Made by a program: the position numbers and the translations under genes. From Gammaproteobacteria bacterium (lineage in GTDB: Bacteria > Pseudomonadota > Gammaproteobacteria > Magnimaribacterales > Magnimaribacteraceae), in assembly GCA_012965075.1 (NCBI GenBank), contig DTSY01000107.1:21010-26619 (forward strand): 5,610 nt of DNA, written 5' to 3'. Each line of letters starts with the position of its first letter. The stretch's first letter is position 1. The notes beneath the pieces are model-generated. The model worked only from the letters and a program-made list of their open reading frames with translations. It ran no database searches and was not told the origin of the DNA. Of the stretch, positions 1 through 4,487 are shown piece after piece.

Positions 1-5
1 AAAAA

Positions 6-221
6 ATGGCTAAGAAAGAAACTTTTTTATCTAAAATTAGAGGAGACTCCTCAATCTCCCTAAACGAAGAAGAAATGTTGAGAAGAGAATTATTGGATTT
101 AAAGATGTCTCTTGCTTCTGGCCAGTTAAAAGAGATACATAAAATTAAAGAAATTAGAAAATCTATTGCTCAACTAAAGACCGTTCAAAGAGAAGCTATA
201 AAAGAAGGGAATAATGACTGA
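6..221 (+). CDS. rpmC: 50S ribosomal protein L29
   Basis: L29 is a small, mostly helical protein of the large subunit near the peptide exit tunnel, where in bacteria it helps form the docking site for trigger factor and SRP. The 71-residue product has the two-helix pattern of the family. Residues 30-41 (LDLKMSLASGQL) align with NLRMQAASGQL of E. coli, and a basic second helix follows (HKIKEIRKSIAQLKT). It is about eight residues longer than E. coli L29 (63): about four are a basic stretch at the N-terminus (MAKKETFLSKIRGD) and the rest are at the C-terminus. Only five A residues lie upstream of the ATG, so the ribosome binding site is outside the window, and the expected upstream neighbour rplP cannot be seen. 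The stop codon lies inside the start of rpsQ (8-base overlap). Identity is firm; the start is the only ATG that keeps the whole domain. Confidence 0.95.
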   Translation: MAKKETFLSKIRGDSSISLNEEEMLRRELLDLKMSLASGQLKEIHKIKEIRKSIAQLKTVQREAIKEGNND

Positions 222-477
222 AAAAAATAAAAGACAGATGACAGGGTTAGTTGTTAGTTCAAAAAGAAATAAAACCATTACTGTTTTAATTGAAAGGAAA
301 GTTAAACATCCTCTCTATAAGAAAATTATAAGAAGATCTACAAAGTTACAAGCTCATGATGAGGGTAATGAATGTTCTGAAGGAGATATAGTTACTATTG
401 AAGAAAGTAAACCTTTTTCCAAGACTAAAAGCTGGAAGTTAGCAGAAATAGAAAAAAGAGTTAAAAATCTTGGTTGA
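214..477 (+). CDS. rpsQ: 30S ribosomal protein S17
   Basis: S17 is a primary 16S rRNA-binding protein with an OB-type beta barrel that helps assemble the 5' domain of the small subunit. The 87-residue product aligns with E. coli S17 (84 residues) along its length. It has VKHPLY at 30-35, the loop KLQAHDEGNEC at about 44-54, and the family signature GDIVTIEESKPFSKTKSW at about 57-74. In that signature the arginine usually found before PxSKTK is a lysine. The ATG lies 8 bases inside rpmC. It is preceded by a purine-rich AAGGGA at 205-210, only three bases from the start codon, so translation is probably coupled to rpmC. The gene ends in TGA, followed five bases later by the rplN start. Confidence 0.97.
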   Translation: MTEKNKRQMTGLVVSSKRNKTITVLIERKVKHPLYKKIIRRSTKLQAHDEGNECSEGDIVTIEESKPFSKTKSWKLAEIEKRVKNLG

Positions 478-482
478 TAAAA

Positions 483-851
483 ATGATTCATGAAAATACT
501 TATCTAGAAGTAGCTGATAATAGCGGTGCCAGAAAGCTTATGTGTATAAGGGTTCTTGGTGGATCTAGGAAGCGTTACGCTAAAGTAGGAGACATAATTA
601 AGGTAACTGTAAAGGAAGCCATTCCTACAGGAAGAGTAAAGAAAGGTGAAGTCATAGATGCTGTTGTGGTCAGGACAAAGAATAGATTGAGACGTTCTGA
701 CGGTTCTGCTATCAGGTTTGATGAAAATGCGGCAGTTCTAATAAATGCTCAGAAACAACCTATTGGTACAAGGGTGTTTGGACCTGTTTCAAGAGAGCTT
801 AGAGGTGAAGAATTTATGAGGATAATCTCTTTAGCACCGGAGGTTTTGTAA
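483..851 (+). CDS. rplN: 50S ribosomal protein L14
   Basis: L14 is a highly conserved 23S rRNA-binding protein on the subunit interface, where it contributes to an intersubunit bridge and to the binding site of the silencing factor RsfS. The product has 122 residues (E. coli 123). It shows ADNSGAR at 11-17, VLGGSRKRYAKVGDIIKVTV at about 24-43, the signature AVVVRTK at 60-66, DGSAIRFDENAAVLIN at 73-88, and ends in ISLAPEVL. The ATG at 483 was chosen because family members begin MIQE/MIHE. A TTG at 474 in the same frame would add three residues that have no family counterpart. No clear Shine-Dalgarno sequence precedes the ATG, which lies five bases after the rpsQ stop, so coupled re-initiation is likely. 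The one-residue deficit falls near residues 89-91, just before QPIGTR. Confidence 0.97.
   Translation: MIHENTYLEVADNSGARKLMCIRVLGGSRKRYAKVGDIIKVTVKEAIPTGRVKKGEVIDAVVVRTKNRLRRSDGSAIRFDENAAVLINAQKQPIGTRVFGPVSRELRGEEFMRIISLAPEVL
839..843 (+). promoter_or_regulatory. Shine-Dalgarno sequence for rplX, inside rplN
   Basis: The GGAGG at 839-843 is the strongest match to the 16S anti-Shine-Dalgarno sequence among the early genes of the window. It lies within the codons for the conserved L14 C-terminus (APEVL) and ends 11 bases before the rplX ATG. The spacing is slightly long but usable. Because the site is buried in the preceding coding sequence, initiation at rplX probably depends partly on ribosomes finishing rplN. 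Confidence 0.6.
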
Positions 852-854
852 ACC

Positions 855-1169
855 ATGTTAAAGATTAAAAAAGGAGATGAAGTAATAGTTATTGCTGGTA
901 GGGATAAGGGCAAGCAAGGCACTGTTTCTGCCTTAGCACCTAATAGTAAATGTTTTGTTAGTGGAGTAAATCTGGTGAAAAAACACACTAAACCTAATCC
1001 TCAAGCAGGCGTACAAGGGGGAATAGTTGAGAAAGAATCTTTGATAGATCTTTCAAATATTACCATTTTTAACCCTTCTTCTAAAAAAGCGGACAAGGTT
1101 GCTATAAATGTCTCTGAAGAAGGTAAAAGAACAAGAGTTTATAAATCTTCAGGTAAGGATATCAAGTAG
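855..1169 (+). CDS. rplX: 50S ribosomal protein L24
   Basis: L24 is an assembly-initiator protein of the large subunit; it binds the 5' part of 23S rRNA and sits near the tunnel exit. The 104-residue product equals E. coli L24 in length. A KOW motif occupies about residues 4-31 (KKGDEVIVIAGRDKGKQGTV). After it come GVNLVKKHTKPNP at 37-49, GGIVEKE at 55-61 and SNITIFNP at 67-74, all typical of the family. The ATG is three bases after the rplN stop and is served by GGAGG within the end of rplN. The TAG stop directly abuts the rplE ATG with no gap. The last codons of this gene also carry the rplE ribosome binding site and half of a predicted hairpin. Confidence 0.97.
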   Translation: MLKIKKGDEVIVIAGRDKGKQGTVSALAPNSKCFVSGVNLVKKHTKPNPQAGVQGGIVEKESLIDLSNITIFNPSSKKADKVAINVSEEGKRTRVYKSSGKDIK

Positions 1170-1181
1170 ATGATTTCTTTA
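1154..1181 (+). promoter_or_regulatory. Predicted hairpin over the rplE start site, candidate S8 control element
   Basis: Pairing by hand gives an outer stem of 1154-1159 with 1176-1181 (six pairs, one of them G-U), a single U-U mismatch at 1160/1175, an inner stem of 1161-1164 with 1171-1174 (four pairs), and a six-base loop at 1165-1170. The outer 5' strand contains the rplE Shine-Dalgarno AAGGA (1155-1159). Two bases of the ATG (1171-1172) are paired and its A is in the loop, so the folded form would block initiation. In E. coli, S8 represses the spc operon by binding mRNA around the start of rplE, which matches this position. I could not show that the helix carries the specific S8 recognition core of 16S helix 21. 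The stem is AU-rich and may be only marginally stable. The hairpin is seen in the sequence; S8 control is inferred. Confidence 0.4.
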
Positions 1182-1709
1182 AAAAAACATTATTCAGATA
1201 AGGTATTGCCAGAACTGAAACAGGTTATGGGTTTAACAACTGATATGGGAGTACCAAAAATTACAAAGGTAACTATAAATATGGGAGTAGGAGAAGTTCT
1301 TATTGATAAGAAAATTCTTGAAAATGCTGTCGAAGATTTAGCTTTAATAAGTGGCCAGAAACCCTTGATAACTAAGGTTAGAAAATCAGTAGCTAATTTT
1401 AAGATAAGAGAAGGCATGCCCATTGGATGTAAAGTGACTCTTAGAGGCGATAGGATGTTTGAATTTCTACAGAGATTATTGGGCATTGCTATACCTAGAG
1501 AAAGAGATTTTAGAGGACTTGATATTAGTTCATTTGATGGACAAGGTAACTATTCTCTAGGGGTAAAAGAACATATTATTTTTCCCGAAATTGATTATGA
1601 CAAAGTAGACAAGATACGAGGAATGGATATCTCAATTACAACATCTGCTAATAGTGACCAAGAAGGAGAATTATTATTAAGAGCTATGAATTTTCCATTT
1701 AAAGATTAG
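1170..1709 (+). CDS. rplE: 50S ribosomal protein L5
   Basis: L5 binds 5S rRNA and anchors the central protuberance, contacting the P-site tRNA and the small-subunit head. The product has 179 residues, identical in length to E. coli L5. It shows VTINMGVGE at 34-42, the signature SGQKPLITKVRKSVANFKIR at 61-80, GCKVTLRGDRM at 86-96, the IPRERDFRGL region at 108-117 and the conserved FPEIDYDKVD at 138-147. The ATG directly follows the rplX TAG. AAGGA at 1155-1159 gives a spacing of ten bases, but it may be folded into a hairpin with the start codon. In E. coli this start is the point of S8 feedback control for the operon. The close match to E. coli over the full length is one of the better hints of a gammaproteobacterial source. 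Confidence 0.98.
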   Translation: MISLKKHYSDKVLPELKQVMGLTTDMGVPKITKVTINMGVGEVLIDKKILENAVEDLALISGQKPLITKVRKSVANFKIREGMPIGCKVTLRGDRMFEFLQRLLGIAIPRERDFRGLDISSFDGQGNYSLGVKEHIIFPEIDYDKVDKIRGMDISITTSANSDQEGELLLRAMNFPFKD

Positions 1710-1717
1710 AGGTAGAT

Positions 1718-2023
1718 ATGGCAAAAGCATCAATGATTGCAAGAGAAAGAAAAAGAGAGAAGACCGTTATTCGTTATTCAAAGAAGAGGGCAGAACTGAA
1801 AGAGATGATTAAAAATCCTAATACTTCAGATGAAGAGAGGGCTCAAGCTCAGGTTAAATTACAAAAACTACCTAGAGATGCTAACCCTATTAGAAAGCAA
1901 AGGCGATGTGCAATAACTGGCAGGCCCCATGCTGTTTATAGGAAATTTGGTCTTGGGAGAAATAAGTTAAGAGAATTAGCTATGAAAGGAGATATTCCGG
2001 GATTAGTTAAATCTAGTTGGTAG
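1718..2023 (+). CDS. rpsN: 30S ribosomal protein S14, zinc-free long form
   Basis: S14 is a late-assembling protein of the small-subunit head that binds 16S rRNA near the A and P sites. The product has 101 residues, the same as E. coli S14 and much longer than the zinc-ribbon form of about 61 residues. It has only one cysteine (C64), so the CxxC pairs of the zinc form are absent. Typical elements are MAKASMIARE at the N-terminus, KRAELK at 23-28, KLQKLPRDANP at 47-57, the core RCAITGRPH at 63-71, RKFGLGRNKLRE at 75-86 and the C-terminal GDIPGLVKSSW. AGAGG at 1708-1712, overlapping the rplE stop, gives a good Shine-Dalgarno spacing of five bases. The 8-base gap to rplE holds nothing else. Confidence 0.98.
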   Translation: MAKASMIARERKREKTVIRYSKKRAELKEMIKNPNTSDEERAQAQVKLQKLPRDANPIRKQRRCAITGRPHAVYRKFGLGRNKLRELAMKGDIPGLVKSSW

Positions 2024-2028
2024 TTAGT

Positions 2029-2421
2029 ATGAGTATGCAAGATCCTATCTCAAACCTTTTAACAGGAATTAGAAACGCTCAGGCTAGAAGAAAGCCAGAA
2101 TTTATTGTTTCTTCGTCTTCAAAAAAAATAGCTCTTTTAGAATTGTTGGTTAGAGAAGGTTATATTGATTCAATAACTGTAGAGGAAGGAAAAAAACCTG
2201 AAGTTTCAATCCTTCTTAAATACTATGAAGGAAAACCAGTAATCAGAGAAATAAAGAGACTAAGTAAACCAGGATTAAGAGAGTATGTAGGAAAGAAAGA
2301 TTTACCTTCAATTAATGGAGGTTTGGGTATTGCAGTTGTATCTACTAGTAAAGGATTAATGACAGACAAGCAAGCTAGGGAAGCTGGTTTAGGTGGTGAG
2401 TTACTTTGTTCAGTATTTTAA
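2029..2421 (+). CDS. rpsH: 30S ribosomal protein S8, probable operon repressor
   Basis: S8 is a primary binder of the 16S rRNA central domain (helix 21) and, in E. coli, the translational repressor of the spc operon. The product has 130 residues, the E. coli length, beginning MSMQDPI as in E. coli. The C-terminal RNA-binding part is well kept: GLGIAVVSTSKGLMTDKQAR at 98-117 followed by EAGLGGE at 118-124. The ATG at 2029 was chosen by this homology; a TTG at 2017 in the same frame would add four residues and overlap rpsN. No clear Shine-Dalgarno precedes the start, which lies five bases after the rpsN stop, so coupling is likely. At residue 13 the usual arginine of LTRIRN is a glycine (LTGIRN). 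The central part (about 20-60) is more divergent, as is usual for S8. Confidence 0.97.
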   Translation: MSMQDPISNLLTGIRNAQARRKPEFIVSSSSKKIALLELLVREGYIDSITVEEGKKPEVSILLKYYEGKPVIREIKRLSKPGLREYVGKKDLPSINGGLGIAVVSTSKGLMTDKQAREAGLGGELLCSVF

Positions 2422-2425
2422 TTTT

Positions 2426-2959
2426 ATGGCTAAGACTTTTTTAAAACCAATCAATATACCCTCTGAAGTGTCTTTATCTTGTAAGGACAAATCAATTTTA
2501 GCAAAAGGTAAATTGGGAGAACTTGTATTAAACGTGCACTCTGATGTTGAGCTTTTAATTGATGATGAAAAAATCTCTTTTTCCCCATCCAATGAATTAC
2601 CTCAGACGCTTGCTTTAACTGGCACTATGAGGGCGCTTACAAAAAATATAATAGAGGGTGTTTCAGTTGGTTTTGAGAAAAAATTAGAGATTAATGGCGT
2701 TGGTTATAGAGCTAAATTATCAGGTAATAAATTAGAATTAAGTTTAGGATTCTCCCATCCAGTAGTTTATGAACTACCTGAAGCTGTTTCAGCTGAGGTT
2801 CCTAGCCAAACCGAGATAGTTTTGAAATCAGCCGACAAACAAAAGATTGGTCAAGTCGCAGCAGAAATAAGAAGTTTTAGACCTCCAGAACCTTATAAAG
2901 GAAAAGGGGTTAGGTACAGTAATGAAAGAATTAGAAGAAAAGAGTCTAAGAAAGCATAA
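2426..2959 (+). CDS. rplF: 50S ribosomal protein L6
   Basis: L6 binds 23S rRNA beside the sarcin-ricin loop and the L7/L12 stalk base, close to where elongation factors bind. The product has 177 residues, exactly the E. coli length, and two tandem repeats of the L6 fold. The N-terminal half diverges. The C-terminal half is strongly conserved: KKLEINGVGYRAKLSG at 85-100, LSLGFSHPV at 105-113, SQTEIVLKSADKQKIGQVAA at 127-146 and the family signature PEPYKGKGVRY at 154-164. The ATG at 2426 gives the family N-terminus; an in-frame GTG or other start further upstream (near 2393) would run into rpsH without homology. The four bases between the genes and the AT-rich end of rpsH hold no Shine-Dalgarno sequence; the nearest G-rich run (2391-2400) is too far away, so expression probably relies on coupling to rpsH. 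Confidence 0.97.
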   Translation: MAKTFLKPINIPSEVSLSCKDKSILAKGKLGELVLNVHSDVELLIDDEKISFSPSNELPQTLALTGTMRALTKNIIEGVSVGFEKKLEINGVGYRAKLSGNKLELSLGFSHPVVYELPEAVSAEVPSQTEIVLKSADKQKIGQVAAEIRSFRPPEPYKGKGVRYSNERIRRKESKKA

Positions 2960-2961
2960 AA

Positions 2962-3312
2962 ATGAGTAAGAAGAATATATCAAGGTTAAGAAGAGCTAGA
3001 AAAACTAGATCTAAAATTAAATTCAAGGATATCCATAGGCTAACAGTTTTTAGATCAAGTATGCATATTTATGCACAAGTAATGCTTAATGATGGATCTG
3101 AAGTTGTAACCTCAGCCTCTTCAAATGAATCAGAAGTTAAAGGGCCGAACAATGGAAATATTGACACTGCTTCAAAAGTGGGAAGGCTTATAGCAGAAAG
3201 AGCTTTGGAGAAAGGCATAAAACAAGTTGCTTTTGATAGGTCTGGATACAAGTTTCATGGAAGAGTAAAGGCCTTAGCCACGGCTGCTAGAGAAGCTGGA
3301 TTATCTTTTTAG
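2962..3312 (+). CDS. rplR: 50S ribosomal protein L18
   Basis: L18 binds 5S rRNA with L5 and carries it into the large subunit. The product has 116 residues (E. coli 117). The basic, probably disordered N-terminus (RLRRARKTRSKIK, 8-20) is followed by the L18 core: RLTVFRSSMHIYAQV at 26-40, the AERALEKGI helix at 78-86, FDRSGYKFHGRVKAL at 91-105 and the C-terminal AAREAGLSF. The ATG comes two bases after the rplF stop, with only a weak AAGAAAG upstream (2948-2954). The TAG stop is followed by a 13-base gap containing the rpsE ribosome binding site. Confidence 0.98.
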   Translation: MSKKNISRLRRARKTRSKIKFKDIHRLTVFRSSMHIYAQVMLNDGSEVVTSASSNESEVKGPNNGNIDTASKVGRLIAERALEKGIKQVAFDRSGYKFHGRVKALATAAREAGLSF

Positions 3313-3314
3313 GT

Positions 3315-3319
3315 AAGGA
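3315..3319 (+). promoter_or_regulatory. Shine-Dalgarno sequence for rpsE
   Basis: AAGGA at 3315-3319 lies in the short gap between rplR and rpsE, six bases before the ATG. This spacing is close to ideal. It is one of the few ribosome binding sites in the window that is not buried in the preceding gene, so rpsE can probably initiate without strict coupling to rplR. Confidence 0.65.
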
Positions 3320-3325
3320 TTAGAA

Positions 3326-3829
3326 ATGGAAAAAAATGTAGTAACAGACAACCTAAGTTCAGAGGTTCTTGAAGAAAAACTTGTGCAAGTAAATCGAGTT
3401 GCAAAGGTAGTCAAAGGAGGAAGAGTCTTTGGTTTTACCGCTGTTACCGTAGTTGGAGACGGTAATGGAAAAGTAGGTTATGGCAGAGGTAAAGCCCGTG
3501 AGGTACCTATAGCAATTCAAAAAGCTCTTGATAATGCCAGGAGAAATATGGTTTCTATAGAGTTGAAGGGAAATACTATCCATTATCCTGTAAAGGCAAA
3601 GCATGGATCTTCAATTATTTTTATGAAACCCGCAGCTCCAGGAACAGGAGTTATTGCTGGAGGGGCCATGAGGGCGGTACTAGAATTAGCAGGCGTTCAA
3701 GATGTTTTAGCTAAATGTTACGGTTCTACAACACCGTTAAATGTAGTACAGGCAACTTTAAAAGCTCTTAAAGAAATGGAATCACCGAAGGGCGTCACCC
3801 AAAGAATTGGAAAGAAGTGGAATAAATGA
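3326..3829 (+). CDS. rpsE: 30S ribosomal protein S5
   Basis: S5 lies at the back of the small subunit near the mRNA entry; it affects decoding accuracy, and changes in its N-terminal loop can give spectinomycin resistance in E. coli. The product has 167 residues, the E. coli length. The double-stranded-RNA-binding-like N-domain covers about 15-80: KLVQVNRVAKVVKGGRVFGF at 18-37 contains the spectinomycin-loop region, then VVGDGNGKVGYGRGKAREVP at 42-61 and ARRNM at 71-75. The C-domain has GTGVIAGGAMRAVLELAG at 106-123 and LAKCYGSTTPLNVV at 128-141. The N-terminus is longer and the C-terminal tail (SPKGVTQRIGKKWNK) shorter than in E. coli, so equal length hides two offsetting differences. No loop residue looks like an obvious resistance change, but this was judged only by eye. 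It overlaps rpmD by ATGA. Confidence 0.98.
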   Translation: MEKNVVTDNLSSEVLEEKLVQVNRVAKVVKGGRVFGFTAVTVVGDGNGKVGYGRGKAREVPIAIQKALDNARRNMVSIELKGNTIHYPVKAKHGSSIIFMKPAAPGTGVIAGGAMRAVLELAGVQDVLAKCYGSTTPLNVVQATLKALKEMESPKGVTQRIGKKWNK

Positions 3830-4008
3830 GTACAACTGAGATAGAAGTGAAATTGATTAAGAGCTTAATAGGCTCTAAGAGCTATCAAAGAAATTCCATC
3901 AAGGGCTTGGGATTGTCTAAATTAGGACAAGTAGTTTTTGTAAAAGATACAGACCAGAACAGAGGGATGATCAATAAAGCAAAACATTTACTGGAAGTTA
4001 AGGAATAA
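3826..4008 (+). CDS. rpmD: 50S ribosomal protein L30
   Basis: L30 is a small alpha-beta protein bound to 23S rRNA domain II. The 60-residue product (E. coli 59) has the family pattern: a first strand EIEVKLIKSLIG (5-16), a basic helix start KSYQRNSIKGLGLSKLGQVV (18-37) that contains the conserved GLGL, the DTDQNRGMIN turn (41-50) and a final strand HLLEVKE. Its start shares four bases (ATGA) with the rpsE stop, the classic arrangement for translational coupling; a weak purine run AAGTGG lies just upstream (3815-3820). L30 is absent from some bacterial groups, so its presence is mildly informative about lineage. Confidence 0.96.
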   Translation: MSTTEIEVKLIKSLIGSKSYQRNSIKGLGLSKLGQVVFVKDTDQNRGMINKAKHLLEVKE

Positions 4009-4026
4009 AAAATAATAAGACTGATT

Positions 4027-4485
4027 ATGAAATTGTATACCTTAAAATTAAATAATTTGATTCCCCAGAAGAGCCTTTCTTCAAGAACAAGTAAGCGGAA
4101 GAGAAGAGGTAGAGGACCTGGAAGTGGCCTAGGAAAAACTAGCGGAAGAGGACACAAAGGTCAAGGTTCAAGATCTGGAGGAGGGGTCCGTGCAGGCTTT
4201 GAAGGCGGGCAAATGCCACTGCAAAAAAGGATTCCCAAGTATGGGTTCTTTTCAAGGAAGAGTAGATTCTCTGAAGAAATAAGATTAAGTACTCTCATAA
4301 AGTTAGATAAAAAAGAGATTAATATTCAAGTTTTAAAAGAAGAGGATTTAATTAATCAAAATACTTCTAAGGTTAAGGTCATTAAAGATACAGAGTCTTG
4401 CCCCAAGTTGAATTTAAAGGGAATAAATACAACTACTTCTGTTAAAGGTCTGATAGAAAGTGCTGGAGGGAAAATCGAGGTTTAA
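4027..4485 (+). CDS. rplO: 50S ribosomal protein L15
   Basis: L15 is a late-assembling large-subunit protein whose long glycine- and arginine-rich N-terminal extension threads into 23S rRNA. The 152-residue product is about eight longer than E. coli L15 (144); the extra length lies around residues 7-25, before the glycine-rich part. That part is unmistakable: RGRGPGSGLGKTSGRGHKGQ at 27-46, SRSGGGVRAGFEGGQMPL at 48-65 and RIPKYGFFSRK at 68-78. The C-terminal globular part ends in LNLKGINTTTSVKGLIESAGGKIEV, the family ending. The middle (about 90-125) diverges, as is common. The ATG lies 18 bases after rpmD, the longest gap in the window. The only nearby ribosome-binding signal is a weak TAAGA at 4016-4020, and a stronger AAGGA at 4000-4004 is too distant. 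A CTG two codons upstream is possible but less likely. Confidence 0.97.
   Translation: MKLYTLKLNNLIPQKSLSSRTSKRKRRGRGPGSGLGKTSGRGHKGQGSRSGGGVRAGFEGGQMPLQKRIPKYGFFSRKSRFSEEIRLSTLIKLDKKEINIQVLKEEDLINQNTSKVKVIKDTESCPKLNLKGINTTTSVKGLIESAGGKIEV
4477..4480 (+). promoter_or_regulatory. Shine-Dalgarno sequence for secY, inside rplO
   Basis: GAGG at 4477-4480 ends seven bases before the secY ATG and lies in the last codons of rplO. Spacing is good. It supports the ATG at 4488 as the secY start and links secY translation to the end of rplO. Confidence 0.6.
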
Positions 4486-4487
4486 TT

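Noticed and set aside
474..482. Upstream TTG start extending L14 by three residues
   Set aside because: It overlaps the rpsQ stop and adds residues absent from the family; the ATG at 483 gives the standard MIHE/MIQE start.
749..988. Minus-strand open frame of 79 codons across rplN and rplX
   Set aside because: It lies opposite two highly conserved genes, matches no family I recognise, and is the expected shadow of their codon pattern.
1190..1486. Minus-strand open frame of 98 codons opposite rplE
   Set aside because: It is fully antisense to conserved L5 coding sequence, with no recognisable domain or convincing ribosome binding site.
2017..2028. Upstream TTG start extending S8 by four residues
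   Set aside because: The family starts MSMQDPI, matching the ATG at 2029, which also removes the overlap with rpsN.
2393..2425. Upstream start extending L6 by eleven residues into rpsH
   Set aside because: The added residues come from the end of rpsH read in another frame and have no L6 counterpart; from 2426 the length equals E. coli L6.
4009..4026. Possible terminator or internal promoter between rpmD and rplO
   Set aside because: The gap is AT-rich but has no GC-rich stem with a T-run, and no convincing -35/-10 pair; it is too short to hold one with a leader.
3885..4157. Minus-strand open frame of 90 codons with a leucine- and proline-rich product, opposite rpmD and rplO
   Set aside because: Its apparent hydrophobic composition is the complement of the lysine-, arginine- and glycine-rich codons of L30 and L15; it is not a credible membrane protein.
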